Part shown: piece by piece, positions 1-10,247 of the stretch | How positions within the stretch are numbered: position 1 is the stretch's first letter | How the letters are laid out: every line of letters begins with the position of its first letter | Assembly (NCBI GenBank): GCA_018057825.1 | Contig: JAGPCY010000030.1 | Location: forward strand, 1 to 64,000 | Reading direction: 5' to 3' | DNA length: 64,000 nt | Source of the DNA: Kofleriaceae bacterium | GTDB taxonomy: Bacteria; Myxococcota_A; Polyangia; Haliangiales; Haliangiaceae | Translations under genes and position numbers: made by a program | Notes under the pieces: generated by a model | Databases searched by the model: none | What the model saw: the letters and a program-made list of their open reading frames with translations, nothing else | What the model was told of the DNA's origin: nothing

Positions 1-139
1 CCCGCGCCTCGATCTGGCGCCGCCGGCCGGCCGCACGAACGCCGAGCTGGCCTTGAAAGCGTACCTGGCCAGCCACCCCGAGAGCCGCGGCGCCCTGCAG
101 GTCGTGCCGCGCCATGAAGTGCAGGAGCTGATGCCGTGA
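1..139 (+). CDS. C-terminal end of an unidentified protein (5' end outside window)
   Basis: An open frame runs from base 2 to a TGA at 137-139 and encodes the last 45 residues of a protein, ending in VPRHEVQELMP. No motif identifies it. Its stop overlaps the GTG start of the next gene (GTGA), so the two are probably translationally coupled and belong to the same unit of large unknown proteins. The 5' part lies before the window. Confidence 0.6.
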   Translation, partial: PRLDLAPPAGRTNAELALKAYLASHPESRGALQVVPRHEVQELMP

Positions 140-3000
140 GCGATCCGCAGGCCGCATACCGGTTCATCTCGTGGGTGCGCCGAGGCGCCGCTAGTCACAT
201 CGCCACGCTCGAAGGGCAAGCGGGTGGAGCGCGGGTCGAGGTGCCGGTGGAGATCCAGTTCAACGGTGGCAGTCACCGCGCCGAGGTGACCCTCGGGCTC
301 CTGGGTCCCGGTGACGTGGTGTCGCTGGATCCGCGCGCGGTGGTCCGGACCTATCCGCCGGCCGAGACCCGCGACGCCGAGCCCAACTACTTTCCGCTGA
401 TCGAGTTCGATCAGGTGGATCTGCCGTGGCGGTACACGCCGCGCGCGGCCGACCCCGCCGTGGGTCGGGTACGGCCGTGGTTCTGTCTGATCGCGCTCGC
501 CGAGGGCGAGGACTTCCAGTACACGCCGCCCGGGACTGGGCGCCCCAACGGGACCGTCGAGATCGGGGCTAGCGTGCCACTGCCTCGGCTAGACCAGTCG
601 TGGGCCTGGGCCCACGTCCAGGTGAGCGGAGACGACGATCTGTCGTCTCCGGAGGCGATCGCCGCGGCGCCCGAACGCGCGGTGGCGCGACTCCTGTGTC
701 CGCGTCGCCTCGACCCCCGCAAGACCTACTGGATCATGCTGGTGCCGACCTTCGAGGTCGGCCGCCGCGCCGGGCTGCGCGAGGATCTGGTGCCGCAGCT
801 CGGCGAGCTGGCGCCGGCCTGGTCGGAGCCCGCGACGGGGACGCGCCCGACGGTGACGCTGCCAGTCTACTACCGGTGGCGGTTCGGGACCGGGCGGGGC
901 GGAGACTTCGAGATGCTGGTGCGGCAGCTCCAGGCGCGCCCGCTGCCGGCCAGCGTCGGGACACGGCCCATCGACGTGACCCAGCCCGGCACGTTGCCGC
1001 CGGCGGCGACCCGTCCGGTCGCCATCGGTGGGGCGCTGCGCGCGCCCGCCGCCGACCCCTGGGCCTGGGCCGGGGACGCCGGCCAGCGCGCCATCTTCGT
1101 GCAGCTTTTGTCGGCGCTGCTCGACTACCCCGACGTGGTGCGGCACAGCGGTGGGACGCCGGTGCTGGGGCCTCCGCTGTACGGCACGTGGCACGCGCGC
1201 CGCTGGCGCTTGCAGGCCGGCGCGCCGCCGCCGTGGTTCCGCGACCTCAACCAGGATCCGCGGGCCCGGATCGGCGCCGGCCTCGGCACCGAGGTGATCC
1301 AGGCTCTCCAAGACCTGCTGATGAGCTCGGCGTGGGACCAGCTCGCCGGGATCCGCGAGGCCAACGAGCAGCTACGAAAGGCCCAGCTAGCGCGGGTCCT
1401 GTCTGAGCGCCTGCACCTGCGGCGCGTGCAATCCGCGAGCGTCGATAGCCTGTTGATGTTCACCGGACCGGCGCTCGGGCGCGTGCGTGTCCCGACCAAG
1501 ACCGCGGGCGCGCTGGTCCAGAACAGCCAGGTCCGCCAGGCCGTGGTGAGCGGCGCGTTCCGGCGGCTGACGCGACCTCTGGGGCCGCTGGGGCGGCGAC
1601 AAGGGCGCCAGAGCGTGGTGGCCGAGCCGTTGATCACACGGATCAACGCGGGCACCTACGATCAGGTGATGGTCGCCGAACCGGCGACGTCGTCGAGCCT
1701 GCCGACCTGGAGCTGGGCGAGTCAGCGAGACGGCTGGCCCAGCGTGTTGACCGGGGTGGCGTCGAAGACGCTGCTCGACACCACGCCGCCCCCGCAGCCG
1801 CAGCAGACCGTCGGCGATTCGGCGTACTACTCGCCTCCGGTCAAGGACGCCGGCCAGGGGCCCGACGACAGCCCGTCGATGGCGCGGTTTCGCCAGGCCG
1901 CGCGCGACCTGGCCGTCGCCCGCACCGATCCCGCGAAGCCGCCGCTGCCGGGCGAGGTCCTGCACCAGCTCGATCTGCCTGCGATCCAGCTCGCCGTCAC
2001 GAAGGCCTTCGATCCGGCGTCGACCATTCCAGCGGCGTTGCGCGACCGCATGGTCGGTCGTCCCGGGTTCGTGTGGAACCCGCCGGATCCGATCGAGCCG
2101 GTGATGGCGCACCCGGAGTTCCCGCAGCCGATGTACAAGCCGCTGGCCGAGCGTTCGCCCGAGTGGATCTTGCCCGGCCTGGAGGCCATCGAGGCCAACA
2201 GCGTTGGCCTCGCGGTGACCAACCCGGCGTTCATCGAGGCGTACATGGTGGGGCTCAATCACGAGATGGCGCGCGAGCTCTTGTGGAACGAGTACCCGAC
2301 CGATCAGCGCGGCAGCTACTTCCGCCAGTTCTGGGATCCGGCCGGGCTGGCCCCGACCCCGGTGCCGGCCGGGTTCGAGGACATCCGCAGGATCCACGAG
2401 TGGAGCGCTAGCTCGCTCCTGGGCACGCACAGCCCGCGCCCGCCGCTGCCCGGCGGGCAGCCGCACCTGGTGCTCCTGGTGCGCGGCGAGGTGCTGCGAC
2501 GGTACCCGGGCACGCTGGTGTATGCGCAGCGCGCGCAAGGATCCGTGGCCGACCCCGAGCTGGTCGATCCCGCGGTGGCCGGTGCGCAGCGTCGGCCGGT
2601 GTTCAGCGGTCGCCTCGACCCGGACGTGGCGTTCTTCGGTTTCGAGCTGACCGAGCCCGAGGTGCGGGGCGGACCGACCGACGCCGGGTGGTTCTTCGTG
2701 TTCGAGGAACAGCCAGCCGAGCCGCGGTTCGGCCTCGACGCGACGTTCACCGCGACCGACCCGACGAGCTGGGACGACCTGGCGTGGCGGCACCTGGTCG
2801 CGAACGAGAGCGAGCTGTCCGCGCTCCACTACATCGATCTCGACGCGGCCAAGCCGACCACCACCGGGGTGCTCGCCCACGGCGGCGCGGGCTGGCACGT
2901 CAGCGGTCCAGCCCCGATCGCGAGGGGCGCCGACCACGCCTTCATCACCTTCCAGCGACCGGTGCGCGTGGCGATGCACGGGTCCTTGCTGCTGCCGTGA
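136..3000 (+). CDS. Large conserved-looking protein of unknown function (954 aa), first of a three-giant-protein unit
   Basis: I do not recognise a named family. The protein has no signal peptide or membrane segment, so it is probably cytoplasmic or part of a particle. The most conserved-looking stretch is at residues 82-101 (EPNYFPLIEF, then DLPWRY), followed by RPWFCL near 112. The sequence is rich in Pro, Trp and Arg throughout, like structural proteins of phage-tail type. The GTG start at 136 is preceded by AGGAG at good spacing and overlaps the upstream stop. The next gene begins 3 bases after this one ends. The reading frame on the opposite strand here is a GC-rich shadow. The operon context (a fibre-like gene downstream, DUF4157/DUF2589 genes facing it) suggests a role in an assembled extracellular or injection-type complex; this is inference. 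Confidence 0.75.
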   Translation: MSDPQAAYRFISWVRRGAASHIATLEGQAGGARVEVPVEIQFNGGSHRAEVTLGLLGPGDVVSLDPRAVVRTYPPAETRDAEPNYFPLIEFDQVDLPWRYTPRAADPAVGRVRPWFCLIALAEGEDFQYTPPGTGRPNGTVEIGASVPLPRLDQSWAWAHVQVSGDDDLSSPEAIAAAPERAVARLLCPRRLDPRKTYWIMLVPTFEVGRRAGLREDLVPQLGELAPAWSEPATGTRPTVTLPVYYRWRFGTGRGGDFEMLVRQLQARPLPASVGTRPIDVTQPGTLPPAATRPVAIGGALRAPAADPWAWAGDAGQRAIFVQLLSALLDYPDVVRHSGGTPVLGPPLYGTWHARRWRLQAGAPPPWFRDLNQDPRARIGAGLGTEVIQALQDLLMSSAWDQLAGIREANEQLRKAQLARVLSERLHLRRVQSASVDSLLMFTGPALGRVRVPTKTAGALVQNSQVRQAVVSGAFRRLTRPLGPLGRRQGRQSVVAEPLITRINAGTYDQVMVAEPATSSSLPTWSWASQRDGWPSVLTGVASKTLLDTTPPPQPQQTVGDSAYYSPPVKDAGQGPDDSPSMARFRQAARDLAVARTDPAKPPLPGEVLHQLDLPAIQLAVTKAFDPASTIPAALRDRMVGRPGFVWNPPDPIEPVMAHPEFPQPMYKPLAERSPEWILPGLEAIEANSVGLAVTNPAFIEAYMVGLNHEMARELLWNEYPTDQRGSYFRQFWDPAGLAPTPVPAGFEDIRRIHEWSASSLLGTHSPRPPLPGGQPHLVLLVRGEVLRRYPGTLVYAQRAQGSVADPELVDPAVAGAQRRPVFSGRLDPDVAFFGFELTEPEVRGGPTDAGWFFVFEEQPAEPRFGLDATFTATDPTSWDDLAWRHLVANESELSALHYIDLDAAKPTTTGVLAHGGAGWHVSGPAPIARGADHAFITFQRPVRVAMHGSLLLP

Positions 3001-3003
3001 ACC

Positions 3004-6000
3004 ATGGCTGACCTCTCCGAGAACATCACTAACCTCGACGCGGCCTACCCGATCGCGCTCCTTCCGGTGCGCATCGAGACCCGCTTCGTGAGCGACATCG
3101 CGCCCGAGCTCCTCGTGCGGGTCTACCCCGACGAGATCGTCGCGGAACTCGGGCACCTGCTGACCAGCGACGCGGCCGCGGCTGCGCGAACGTTCTGGCG
3201 CGACGGCTGGGCCTTCGCCGACGAGCTCGACGCCTGGCGCCGGCTGGTGGCGCGCTATCCGTCTCACGTCGCGGCAGCGTTGATCGAGCTCGACCCGCCC
3301 GACAACCTCGCGACCCGCCCGGCCGGCGTCCCGACCTGGGCCGCTCCGCCGCCCGCGCCGTCACCCGAGACCGCGCTCGCTCGCGTGCTGCCCGACGCCT
3401 GGATCGTGGTCGGGCACCGCAGCGGCGCCGAGGTGCTGCGCTTCGTGGGCGGCCCGATCGTCGAGCCCCTGGCGCTGGCATTTCGGAGCGACCTGGCTGA
3501 CGACGCGCCCGAGATCGTCGAGCACGACGGCCTCCGCGTCGAGGAGGCGCTGCGCTGGACGGTCGACTTCGAGGCCGCGATCGCAGCCGGTATGGGAATG
3601 CGGGTGCCGATCACCAGCGGCGATCTGGCCCAGGGGTTCGATCGCCTGACGGTGTACGGGGTGAAGACCACGCTGACCGCGGCCGCGAGCGCCGAACGGC
3701 TCGAGGGGCTGTTCGCCAGTCACCGGGGCACCCGCGGCCTGGCCCTGGTGCCGCAAGGTACGCCAACCAACAACTCGGGGGAGGGCACCGCCGGGTACCC
3801 GCCGTCCGAGGACGCCGAGCGCAGCTTCGCGATCGAGCGCGGGACGTCGCTGGTGACCGAAGGCAGTGACGGCATGGCCCTGGCCGCCGCGCTGGGCCTC
3901 CCGGCCACCGTGTTCGCCCACGTCGAGGGTGCCGGTGGCCAGGAGCAGCGGCGCGCGCGCGCGATGAACCAGGCCCTGTGGCCGTGCACGATGGGCTACT
4001 TCCTCGAGCAGATGATGACGCCGCTGGTCAGCGCGGCGACGATCGCGGACGCGCGCGCGCACTTCGCCGACTTCGTCCGCGGGCGCGGGCCGCTTCCTGC
4101 GTTCCGGGTCGGGCGGGTGCCGTACGGAGTCATGCCAGTGACCCCGCTGTGGGGTTCGGTCGATTCATTCGAGAGCGCGCTGGTGCAGCGGCTGACCAGC
4201 TGGCAACCCCTCGTGCTGGCGCGGACCGTCGACGTCGCCCGGGTCGGCCGCACCGGCGATCCCGACGCCGATCTGCTGGGCGCGCTACATCTCGACGCCA
4301 GCACGCGCGAGGTCCGGCTGCGCGAGGTGATCGGCCCGGCCTACGTGCGCGCGCTGTTGGCGCTGGTGAGCGCCTCGGTGCCCGACGCCAGCTTCGGCGA
4401 GCGGGCAGCGCTGACCAGCTCGCTCATGACGACGCTCGGGATCGACGGGAAGGGCGCGCCGCGGGTGGGCCAGATGACCTTCAGCGACCAGGCGCCACGC
4501 ATCCAGTTGCCGCTGGTGACGCCGGGGCCGCTGTCGGAGGTCGATCCGTTGGCCGACGACTACATCACCGACCTGTTGACCGCGAGGACCACCGCGGACC
4601 TGGACCCGTCGCCGGTGTCGCGGCCGCTGCTCTTTCACCTGCTGCGACAGGGCGCGCTGGTCGAGTACCACCGGGTCGCGGTCGAGCTCGCGATCACGGC
4701 CGGCCGCTCCTTCGCAGACGCCTCCGATCGTCGCGAGATCGAGCTCGTGCACATCCCGCCCCCGGCCCCCAACCTGCCGCCGCGCCTGACCCCAACGCAG
4801 CGGTTCGCGCAGGTGCTGCCCGTCACCGATGGTACCCAGCTCGGCCAGTGGCTCCTCGACTTGCCCGGCGATCCGGAGCGGGACAACGGCCGCCAGCCGA
4901 TCCGGGCCCACGTCGAAGCGCTGCAAGCGCTGGTGGGCGCGCCCACCGCGGAGCTGGAACGCCTGTTGACCGAGACGCTGGACACCTGTTCGCACCGTCT
5001 GGACGCCTGGAACACCTCCCTGGCGACCCGGCGGCTGGCGGGGCGTCGCGCCACCCGGCCGACCGGCGTGTTCATCGGCGCCTATGCCTTCGTCGAGAAC
5101 CTGCGCGTGCGTCAGGCGCCGAGCGTCGGAGCGGTCGGAGGGTTCGTGCACGCGCCGAGCTCCGCCCACGCGGCCACCGCAGCGATCCTGCGCAATGGCT
5201 ACCTGACCTACGCCCACAACCCCGACGTCGCGATCGACCTGTCGTCGCGACGAGTGCGGCGCGCGCTATCCCTTCTGGATGGGGTGCGCCACGGCCAGCC
5301 GGCCGGTGCGGTGCTCGGGTACTGGTTCGAGCGAGCGCTCCACGATCGCCAGCTCGATCGCTACCTGGCGCCGTTTCGCCGGCTGTATCCGCTGGGACGA
5401 ATGCCGAACACGCCTGCCGAGGACGCCTCCGAGCAGATCGCGGCCCGCAACGTGGTCAACGGTCTGGCGCTGCGTGACGCGCTGCGCGGGCTGACGGCAA
5501 CGCCGTGGGACAACGTAGCGGTGGTCCCGTCGGTGGAGGTGGTCGACCGTCCGGCCGTGCAGGCGTGCCTGGACCTGCTGGAGGACGACGTCGACGCGGC
5601 CGCCGATCTGCTGACTGCCGAGTCGGTCTTTCAGGTGATGCAGGGCAACACCGATCGCGCCGCCGCCACCCTGGCCAGCGGCGCCGGCACCGGCGGCCTA
5701 CCGGTCCCCGGCATCGTCGCTCCGTCGAACGCGGGCACGGCCTTCACGCACCGAATCGCGGTGGTGCTGGGCGCGCCGCCGCCGGTCGCGGTGTGGCCCG
5801 CGGTCGGCGTCCGCCGCCTCGCCGAGCCGCGACTCGACGCCTGGCTCGGCGCTCGCCTGGGAAGCCCGGCCGCCATCCGCTGTCGCGCGCTGCACGGCTC
5901 GACAGAAACCATGGTGGACCTGGCCCAGCTCGAGCTCAGCGCCCTGGACTTTGTACTGTTGGCCCAGCGGACCGACGTGGCCAGTGAGCTGGCCGCGCGG

Positions 6001-7245
6001 GTCGAGGCCCACGTGCGCACCACCCTCGGCGGACTCGTCGAGCCGATCACCGTCGACCTGACCCGGCCCACCGGCTCAGGGTCAGGCTGGCCGCTCACCG
6101 TGTTCAGCGTCGACGAGGCACTCGAGACCGCGCGGCTCCTGGGCGAGCTGGTCCAGGGCGCGCGCCCGCTGGCGAGCGACGACCTGGCGCCGCCCCACAC
6201 CGCCGGCGCACCGGTCAGCATGGACGTCGCCGAGATGAACGGACGGGTCGCCGCGGTGCTGGCTCACCTGGCCCAGGCGCGCACCGCGCTGGTCGCCGCG
6301 AGCGTCGCCGCATCGGCGACGCCGCCTTCGTCGACCAGCGTCAACGACCTGCGCACCGCGCTGTGGATGGCCGCGGGCCTCGGGGTGCGGGCTGCAGTAC
6401 CGATGGATCTGGCCGGCACAGATGATGCCGCGCGGACGGCGCTACTGTCGCAAGCGGCGACGGTACAGGTCGAGCTCGCACGGCGCGCGGACGCAGCCGG
6501 CGCTACGTCGATCAGCGTCGACCAGCTGCGCGCCGTCGTGGGGCCCGAGGTGCCGGTCCTGGTGCCGTTCGTACCGGCCAACCGCGCCGACGTCGACACC
6601 GCGCTGTTCGAGCCGCCCGGCAACTCGCTGACGACGCGACACTGGCTGGAGCGAATGGCACGCGTGCGCGATCCGCTGGACCGGCTGCGGTTGGCGCACC
6701 TGGCCAGTGACGCCATGACTGGCGCCGAGCTCTCGGGGAGCGGCCTCAGGTTCGAGATCGCGCAGCTCCCGTTCGTGCCGAACGCACGTTGGATCGGTAG
6801 CTCGTTCGACCCCACGGACCCGTCGCAGGTGCCGCGCGCCGGCACCGTGTCGATCGCGGTGCACCGGCCGGCCGGCCACGATACGAGCGGGAGCTGGTCG
6901 GGCTTGTTGCTCGACGCCTGGAGCGAGGTCATCCCGGCCGCGTCCCAGCTGACCGCGTTCGCGGTCCACCACCCCTCGCCGGGCGCCGAGGCGCCCCAGT
7001 GCGTGCTGCTGGCAGTCGCGCCCCCAAGCCCAGACGTCCCGACCTGGTCGGCGGCGGTGGTGGAGGACTGCATCGGACAGGCCTTCGACGTGGCGCGTAT
7101 GCGCGCGGTCGACTCGGACCTGCTGCATCCCTACTCGCTGCTCGTGCCGTGCATCTACCTGGCAGCCAACGTCGCGCCCGACACGGTGCGCTCGCCGCTC
7201 AGCCAAGTCGTCATGGCCGAGTCCGTGATCGCACCGCCGGAGTGA
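3004..7245 (+). CDS. Very large protein of unknown function (1413 aa), second of the unit
   Basis: No named domain is recognised. The N-terminus carries a distinctive motif, PVRIETRF at residues 21-28 followed by LLVRVYPDEI at 36-45, then a Trp-containing segment (FWRDGWAFADELDAWRRL, about 64-81). I have the impression of a recurring unknown family with this N-terminus but cannot name it. There is no signal peptide or transmembrane segment. The ATG lies 3 bases after the preceding stop without a clear Shine-Dalgarno site, which points to coupled translation. It is followed after 5 bases by a third protein of the same style. Size, lack of catalytic motifs and operon position fit a structural component; this is inference. 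Confidence 0.75.
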   Translation: MADLSENITNLDAAYPIALLPVRIETRFVSDIAPELLVRVYPDEIVAELGHLLTSDAAAAARTFWRDGWAFADELDAWRRLVARYPSHVAAALIELDPPDNLATRPAGVPTWAAPPPAPSPETALARVLPDAWIVVGHRSGAEVLRFVGGPIVEPLALAFRSDLADDAPEIVEHDGLRVEEALRWTVDFEAAIAAGMGMRVPITSGDLAQGFDRLTVYGVKTTLTAAASAERLEGLFASHRGTRGLALVPQGTPTNNSGEGTAGYPPSEDAERSFAIERGTSLVTEGSDGMALAAALGLPATVFAHVEGAGGQEQRRARAMNQALWPCTMGYFLEQMMTPLVSAATIADARAHFADFVRGRGPLPAFRVGRVPYGVMPVTPLWGSVDSFESALVQRLTSWQPLVLARTVDVARVGRTGDPDADLLGALHLDASTREVRLREVIGPAYVRALLALVSASVPDASFGERAALTSSLMTTLGIDGKGAPRVGQMTFSDQAPRIQLPLVTPGPLSEVDPLADDYITDLLTARTTADLDPSPVSRPLLFHLLRQGALVEYHRVAVELAITAGRSFADASDRREIELVHIPPPAPNLPPRLTPTQRFAQVLPVTDGTQLGQWLLDLPGDPERDNGRQPIRAHVEALQALVGAPTAELERLLTETLDTCSHRLDAWNTSLATRRLAGRRATRPTGVFIGAYAFVENLRVRQAPSVGAVGGFVHAPSSAHAATAAILRNGYLTYAHNPDVAIDLSSRRVRRALSLLDGVRHGQPAGAVLGYWFERALHDRQLDRYLAPFRRLYPLGRMPNTPAEDASEQIAARNVVNGLALRDALRGLTATPWDNVAVVPSVEVVDRPAVQACLDLLEDDVDAAADLLTAESVFQVMQGNTDRAAATLASGAGTGGLPVPGIVAPSNAGTAFTHRIAVVLGAPPPVAVWPAVGVRRLAEPRLDAWLGARLGSPAAIRCRALHGSTETMVDLAQLELSALDFVLLAQRTDVASELAARVEAHVRTTLGGLVEPITVDLTRPTGSGSGWPLTVFSVDEALETARLLGELVQGARPLASDDLAPPHTAGAPVSMDVAEMNGRVAAVLAHLAQARTALVAASVAASATPPSSTSVNDLRTALWMAAGLGVRAAVPMDLAGTDDAARTALLSQAATVQVELARRADAAGATSISVDQLRAVVGPEVPVLVPFVPANRADVDTALFEPPGNSLTTRHWLERMARVRDPLDRLRLAHLASDAMTGAELSGSGLRFEIAQLPFVPNARWIGSSFDPTDPSQVPRAGTVSIAVHRPAGHDTSGSWSGLLLDAWSEVIPAASQLTAFAVHHPSPGAEAPQCVLLAVAPPSPDVPTWSAAVVEDCIGQAFDVARMRAVDSDLLHPYSLLVPCIYLAANVAPDTVRSPLSQVVMAESVIAPPE

Positions 7246-7250
7246 TCCAT

Positions 7251-9065
7251 ATGCCATCCATCACGTACTGGAATCGACTCGAACCTCGCGCGCGTTCCAG
7301 CGATCTGGCGGGAGCGCTGGCCGCTCGGGTCCGCGACCCGGCCTGGTTCCTCGCCCGCCAGTGGCAACTGGGCGAGCTGACCGGCGAGGACGCGGGTTCC
7401 CCGGCCTACGTTCGCGTCGCCGCCGCGGTGGCGCCGATGGTCGGGTGGCAGGCCGGCACGGGCTCAGCAGTGCCGATCGCCGCCAACACCCCGCTGGAGC
7501 GCGCCGCACTGGCCGAGCCGATGTCGACCGACGACGTGTCACGCTCGGCCGAGCTCGGGACCCTGCTCGACACGACCCTGCTGACCTACGACGTCGCCGA
7601 CCTGCGCAGCCACTGGCTCGACGCGTTCCCGATCGGCGAGGCCCCGGCCGACGCCCCCGACGATCCGAGGGCGGCGCGCCTGCGGCGCCTCTGGCAAGGT
7701 CGAATGATCGATGGCCTGGCGGTGTATGCCGCCGCCATCGAACCGACCTCGCCGCCAGCGCCCCCGGCCGGCGTGCCCCCGACCGTGCCGCCGACGCGGT
7801 GGGCGCAGTGTGGGCTGGCGTTGGAGGCCTTCCGGGCGTACATCGACAGCAGCCACCCCGGCGCGCCGATCGGCGCGAGCGATGCGGCGACCTGGCTCCC
7901 AGAGCGACTGCAGCAAGGGCTGCGCACCGTGATCGGCGAGCCGGGAGCTGCCGCGGGCAGCGTCGGCGCCGCCGTGCTCGAGGCGTTCCCCGACGGGCGG
8001 GGTGACCTGCCGTGGTATGGCTTCGATCGGGTCACCGACGCGCCACCTCCGGGGCTGCCGGCGCCGGTGCGCACCGAGATAACTCGCTCCGTGATCCCTG
8101 GGCCGGTGAAGTTCCGCGGCCAGCCCAACGAACGGTTCTGGGACTTCGAGGACCGCCGGGTCGACTTCGGGGCGCTGCGGCTGGATCGCCGCGACCTCAC
8201 CAGCATGTTGCTGGTGGACTTCATGTTGGTGCATGGCAACGACTGGTACCTGGTGCCGTTCGAGCAACCGGTCGGAACCCTGTGCCGAAGCGAGCTGACC
8301 GTGGTCGACGTCTTCGGGATGCCCACGACAGTGCCCCCAGCCGACGAGGCCGACTCAACGATTCCCGGAAAGCGCTTCTCGCTGTTTCGCGTGAGCGGGA
8401 TGTCCGCGGGGCATCTGGTGCCCAATAGCGTCGCCGGAGTGGCGCACGACGGGCGGGTCCTCGAGGAGGTGCGCTTCGTTCGCGACGAGACCGCCAACCT
8501 GGCGTGGGGCATCGAGCGCACCACCGAGGGTCATCTGGGCCGGGGACTGCCCGGACGCGACCGCGTCGGAGCCACGCCACCGCCGCCGATCACGACCGGC
8601 GTAGCGCCGCTGCGCTACCAGCTCCAGGGCCATGTCCCGGCCCACTGGATCCCGTTTCAAGTGGTGGCGCTCCCTCCCGCGACCAGCGGCCAGGTCGCCC
8701 TCGAGATGGCGTCCCTGCTCGCGCCCGACGGCGCACCGGGAGCGCCACTGGTGTCCGCGCTGCCGGCCGGCAAGATCTTGCGGCCGTCGTCGCTGGCCGG
8801 CGCGCCCTACCGCATCCGCGAGGAAGAAGTGCCGCGCGAAGGCACGCACGTGATCCGGTTGGCGCGGTTCGCGCGCTCGAGCGACGGCGGCAGCCATCTT
8901 TGGGTGGCGCGCAAGCGAGTCACAGGTAGCGGCGAGGGCCACAGCGGACTGCGCTTCGATCACACCGGCCCGCTCGAGACGGTGGTGCCCGGGACGGATC
9001 CCGAGCCAGCCACTCCTCTGCGCTGGAGTGGTTCACCCGGCTGGAACGACGCGGACTGGAGCTAG
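7251..9065 (+). CDS. Large protein of unknown function (604 aa), third of the unit
   Basis: The ATG at 7251 is preceded by GGAG at 7239-7242, and the protein begins MPSITYWNRLEPRAR. Residues 31-51 hold a strongly patterned segment (ARQWQLGELTGEDAGSP). The central part has an aromatic-rich stretch near residue 324 (FMLVHGNDWYLVPFEQPVG) preceded by FWDFEDRRVDFG. No enzyme motif, signal peptide or membrane helix is seen. The frame is open further upstream, but that part overlaps the preceding gene and reads as shadow. It follows the 1413-aa protein by 5 bases and precedes a fibre-like gene by 25 bases. The function is unknown and is probably shared with the two preceding genes. Confidence 0.75.
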   Translation: MPSITYWNRLEPRARSSDLAGALAARVRDPAWFLARQWQLGELTGEDAGSPAYVRVAAAVAPMVGWQAGTGSAVPIAANTPLERAALAEPMSTDDVSRSAELGTLLDTTLLTYDVADLRSHWLDAFPIGEAPADAPDDPRAARLRRLWQGRMIDGLAVYAAAIEPTSPPAPPAGVPPTVPPTRWAQCGLALEAFRAYIDSSHPGAPIGASDAATWLPERLQQGLRTVIGEPGAAAGSVGAAVLEAFPDGRGDLPWYGFDRVTDAPPPGLPAPVRTEITRSVIPGPVKFRGQPNERFWDFEDRRVDFGALRLDRRDLTSMLLVDFMLVHGNDWYLVPFEQPVGTLCRSELTVVDVFGMPTTVPPADEADSTIPGKRFSLFRVSGMSAGHLVPNSVAGVAHDGRVLEEVRFVRDETANLAWGIERTTEGHLGRGLPGRDRVGATPPPPITTGVAPLRYQLQGHVPAHWIPFQVVALPPATSGQVALEMASLLAPDGAPGAPLVSALPAGKILRPSSLAGAPYRIREEEVPREGTHVIRLARFARSSDGGSHLWVARKRVTGSGEGHSGLRFDHTGPLETVVPGTDPEPATPLRWSGSPGWNDADWS

Positions 9066-9090
9066 GGCTGTTCTGTCCCAGGAGTGCCTC

Positions 9091-10221
9091 ATGCCTGTCA
9101 ATAAACCGACCACCCTTCCTCGCTGGGCCACCGGCCTCGCGGTCATCACCGAACCAACCGAGCCCGAAAAGGACACCGGGTTCGTCCCGGGCACCCCGGC
9201 GTCGGCGGCGCACACCAACTGGCTCCTCAACCGGCTGTACCAGTGGTTGCAGTACCTCGACGATCCGGCCACGGTCACCGCCGGTTCGATCGTCGCTGGT
9301 GGGCTGACGGTCAATGGCGGAACCATCACGACGCCGGGGATCTCTGCGGGCGCCTTGACCGCCACCAGCGCGACGGTGAGTGGCTCGCTGTCTGCGACCG
9401 GCGCAGCCACCGTCGGCGGGGCCTTGGGCGTGACGGGACGGGTGACCGCCAGCGGTGGCATCACGGTGCCGGTCGGGCAGACCGCGACGCTGCAGGGCGC
9501 CACGACGGTGGGAGGAACCCTCGGTGTGACCGGGGCCGCCACGTTCAGCTCCGGGCTGACCGTCCCCACCGGGCAAGTCGCGGCGCTGCAAGGACCGGCG
9601 AGCGTCGGCGCCAACCTGACCGTCGGCGGCACTGCCACCGTGGCCGGCACGCTGGGCGTGACCGGGTTGGCCACGACCGGCGGCCTGACCGCCACCGCCA
9701 ACGCGCATGTCACCGTGTCCGGCACCGGCGACTACAAGCACGGTGACAAGACGCTGCAGCTACCGGCCTCGGCCGGGGTGCCGGTCAACATCGATGGTGG
9801 CTTGTCGGGCCAACCGGCGACCAGCGCCACCGGCTGGCGCTACGGACGTTCGGTCGCGGGCCAGGCGCAGCACTGGTACGGACCGGTGCCGGGGCAAGAG
9901 GTGGTCTTCCCGGTGACGCTCAAGGTAGGCGATCGCATCAAGTCGATCGCGGCGCGCATCCAGGACACCAGCGGCGCCGGCAACACCATCACGATGTACC
10001 TCCACAAGAGCGTGGTTAGCACCTCGTTCTTCTCGGGGTCAGTGCAGGTCGGCGCGACCCAGACCTCGCTGGCCAACGGGACGGTGCAGACCCTGACGCT
10101 GTCGGGTCTGACCGCGACCATCAACTCGTTCGAGATGTACAATGTCTCGCTGCGGGCCAATGGCACGGCGTTCACGAACCATCGCATCCTCGGCGTTCAG
10201 GTCACCTACGACCGCCCGTGA
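9091..10221 (+). CDS. Fibre-like repetitive protein (376 aa)
   Basis: The ATG at 9091 has AGGAG 6 bases upstream. The first 55 residues form a collar-like segment with the pattern TNWLLNRLYQWLQYLDD, as in many phage tail-fibre and adhesin N-termini. Residues of about 65-215 are a low-complexity beta-type repeat rich in Gly, Thr, Ala and Val with recurring G-x-L-x-V-T-G and TVGG units, typical of trimeric beta-helical fibre shafts. The last 150 residues are non-repetitive (DRIKSIAARIQDTSGAGN onward) and could be a head or receptor-binding domain. It is the last gene of the unit that starts before base 136 and ends 27 bases from the end of the facing unit. Fibre assignment is by composition and repeat style, not by a named family. 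Confidence 0.7.
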   Translation: MPVNKPTTLPRWATGLAVITEPTEPEKDTGFVPGTPASAAHTNWLLNRLYQWLQYLDDPATVTAGSIVAGGLTVNGGTITTPGISAGALTATSATVSGSLSATGAATVGGALGVTGRVTASGGITVPVGQTATLQGATTVGGTLGVTGAATFSSGLTVPTGQVAALQGPASVGANLTVGGTATVAGTLGVTGLATTGGLTATANAHVTVSGTGDYKHGDKTLQLPASAGVPVNIDGGLSGQPATSATGWRYGRSVAGQAQHWYGPVPGQEVVFPVTLKVGDRIKSIAARIQDTSGAGNTITMYLHKSVVSTSFFSGSVQVGATQTSLANGTVQTLTLSGLTATINSFEMYNVSLRANGTAFTNHRILGVQVTYDRP

Positions 10222-10247
10222 GGTGAGCGACGCCGCGGTCGCGCCGA

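Noticed and set aside
1387-3267. Long minus-strand frame opposite the first giant gene (626 aa)
   Set aside because: Its product is an Arg/Gly/Val/His-rich text without domains, as expected for the reverse of a GC-rich gene. Similar frames opposite 4285-5217, 15055-17529, 20269-21462, 23404-25470, 36192-38690, 49114-52836 and 53115-55250 were rejected for the same reason.
136-10221. Complete contractile injection system
   Set aside because: No sheath, tube, spike, baseplate J-like or AAA ATPase gene can be recognised in the window; only a fibre-like gene and a DUF4157 gene point that way.
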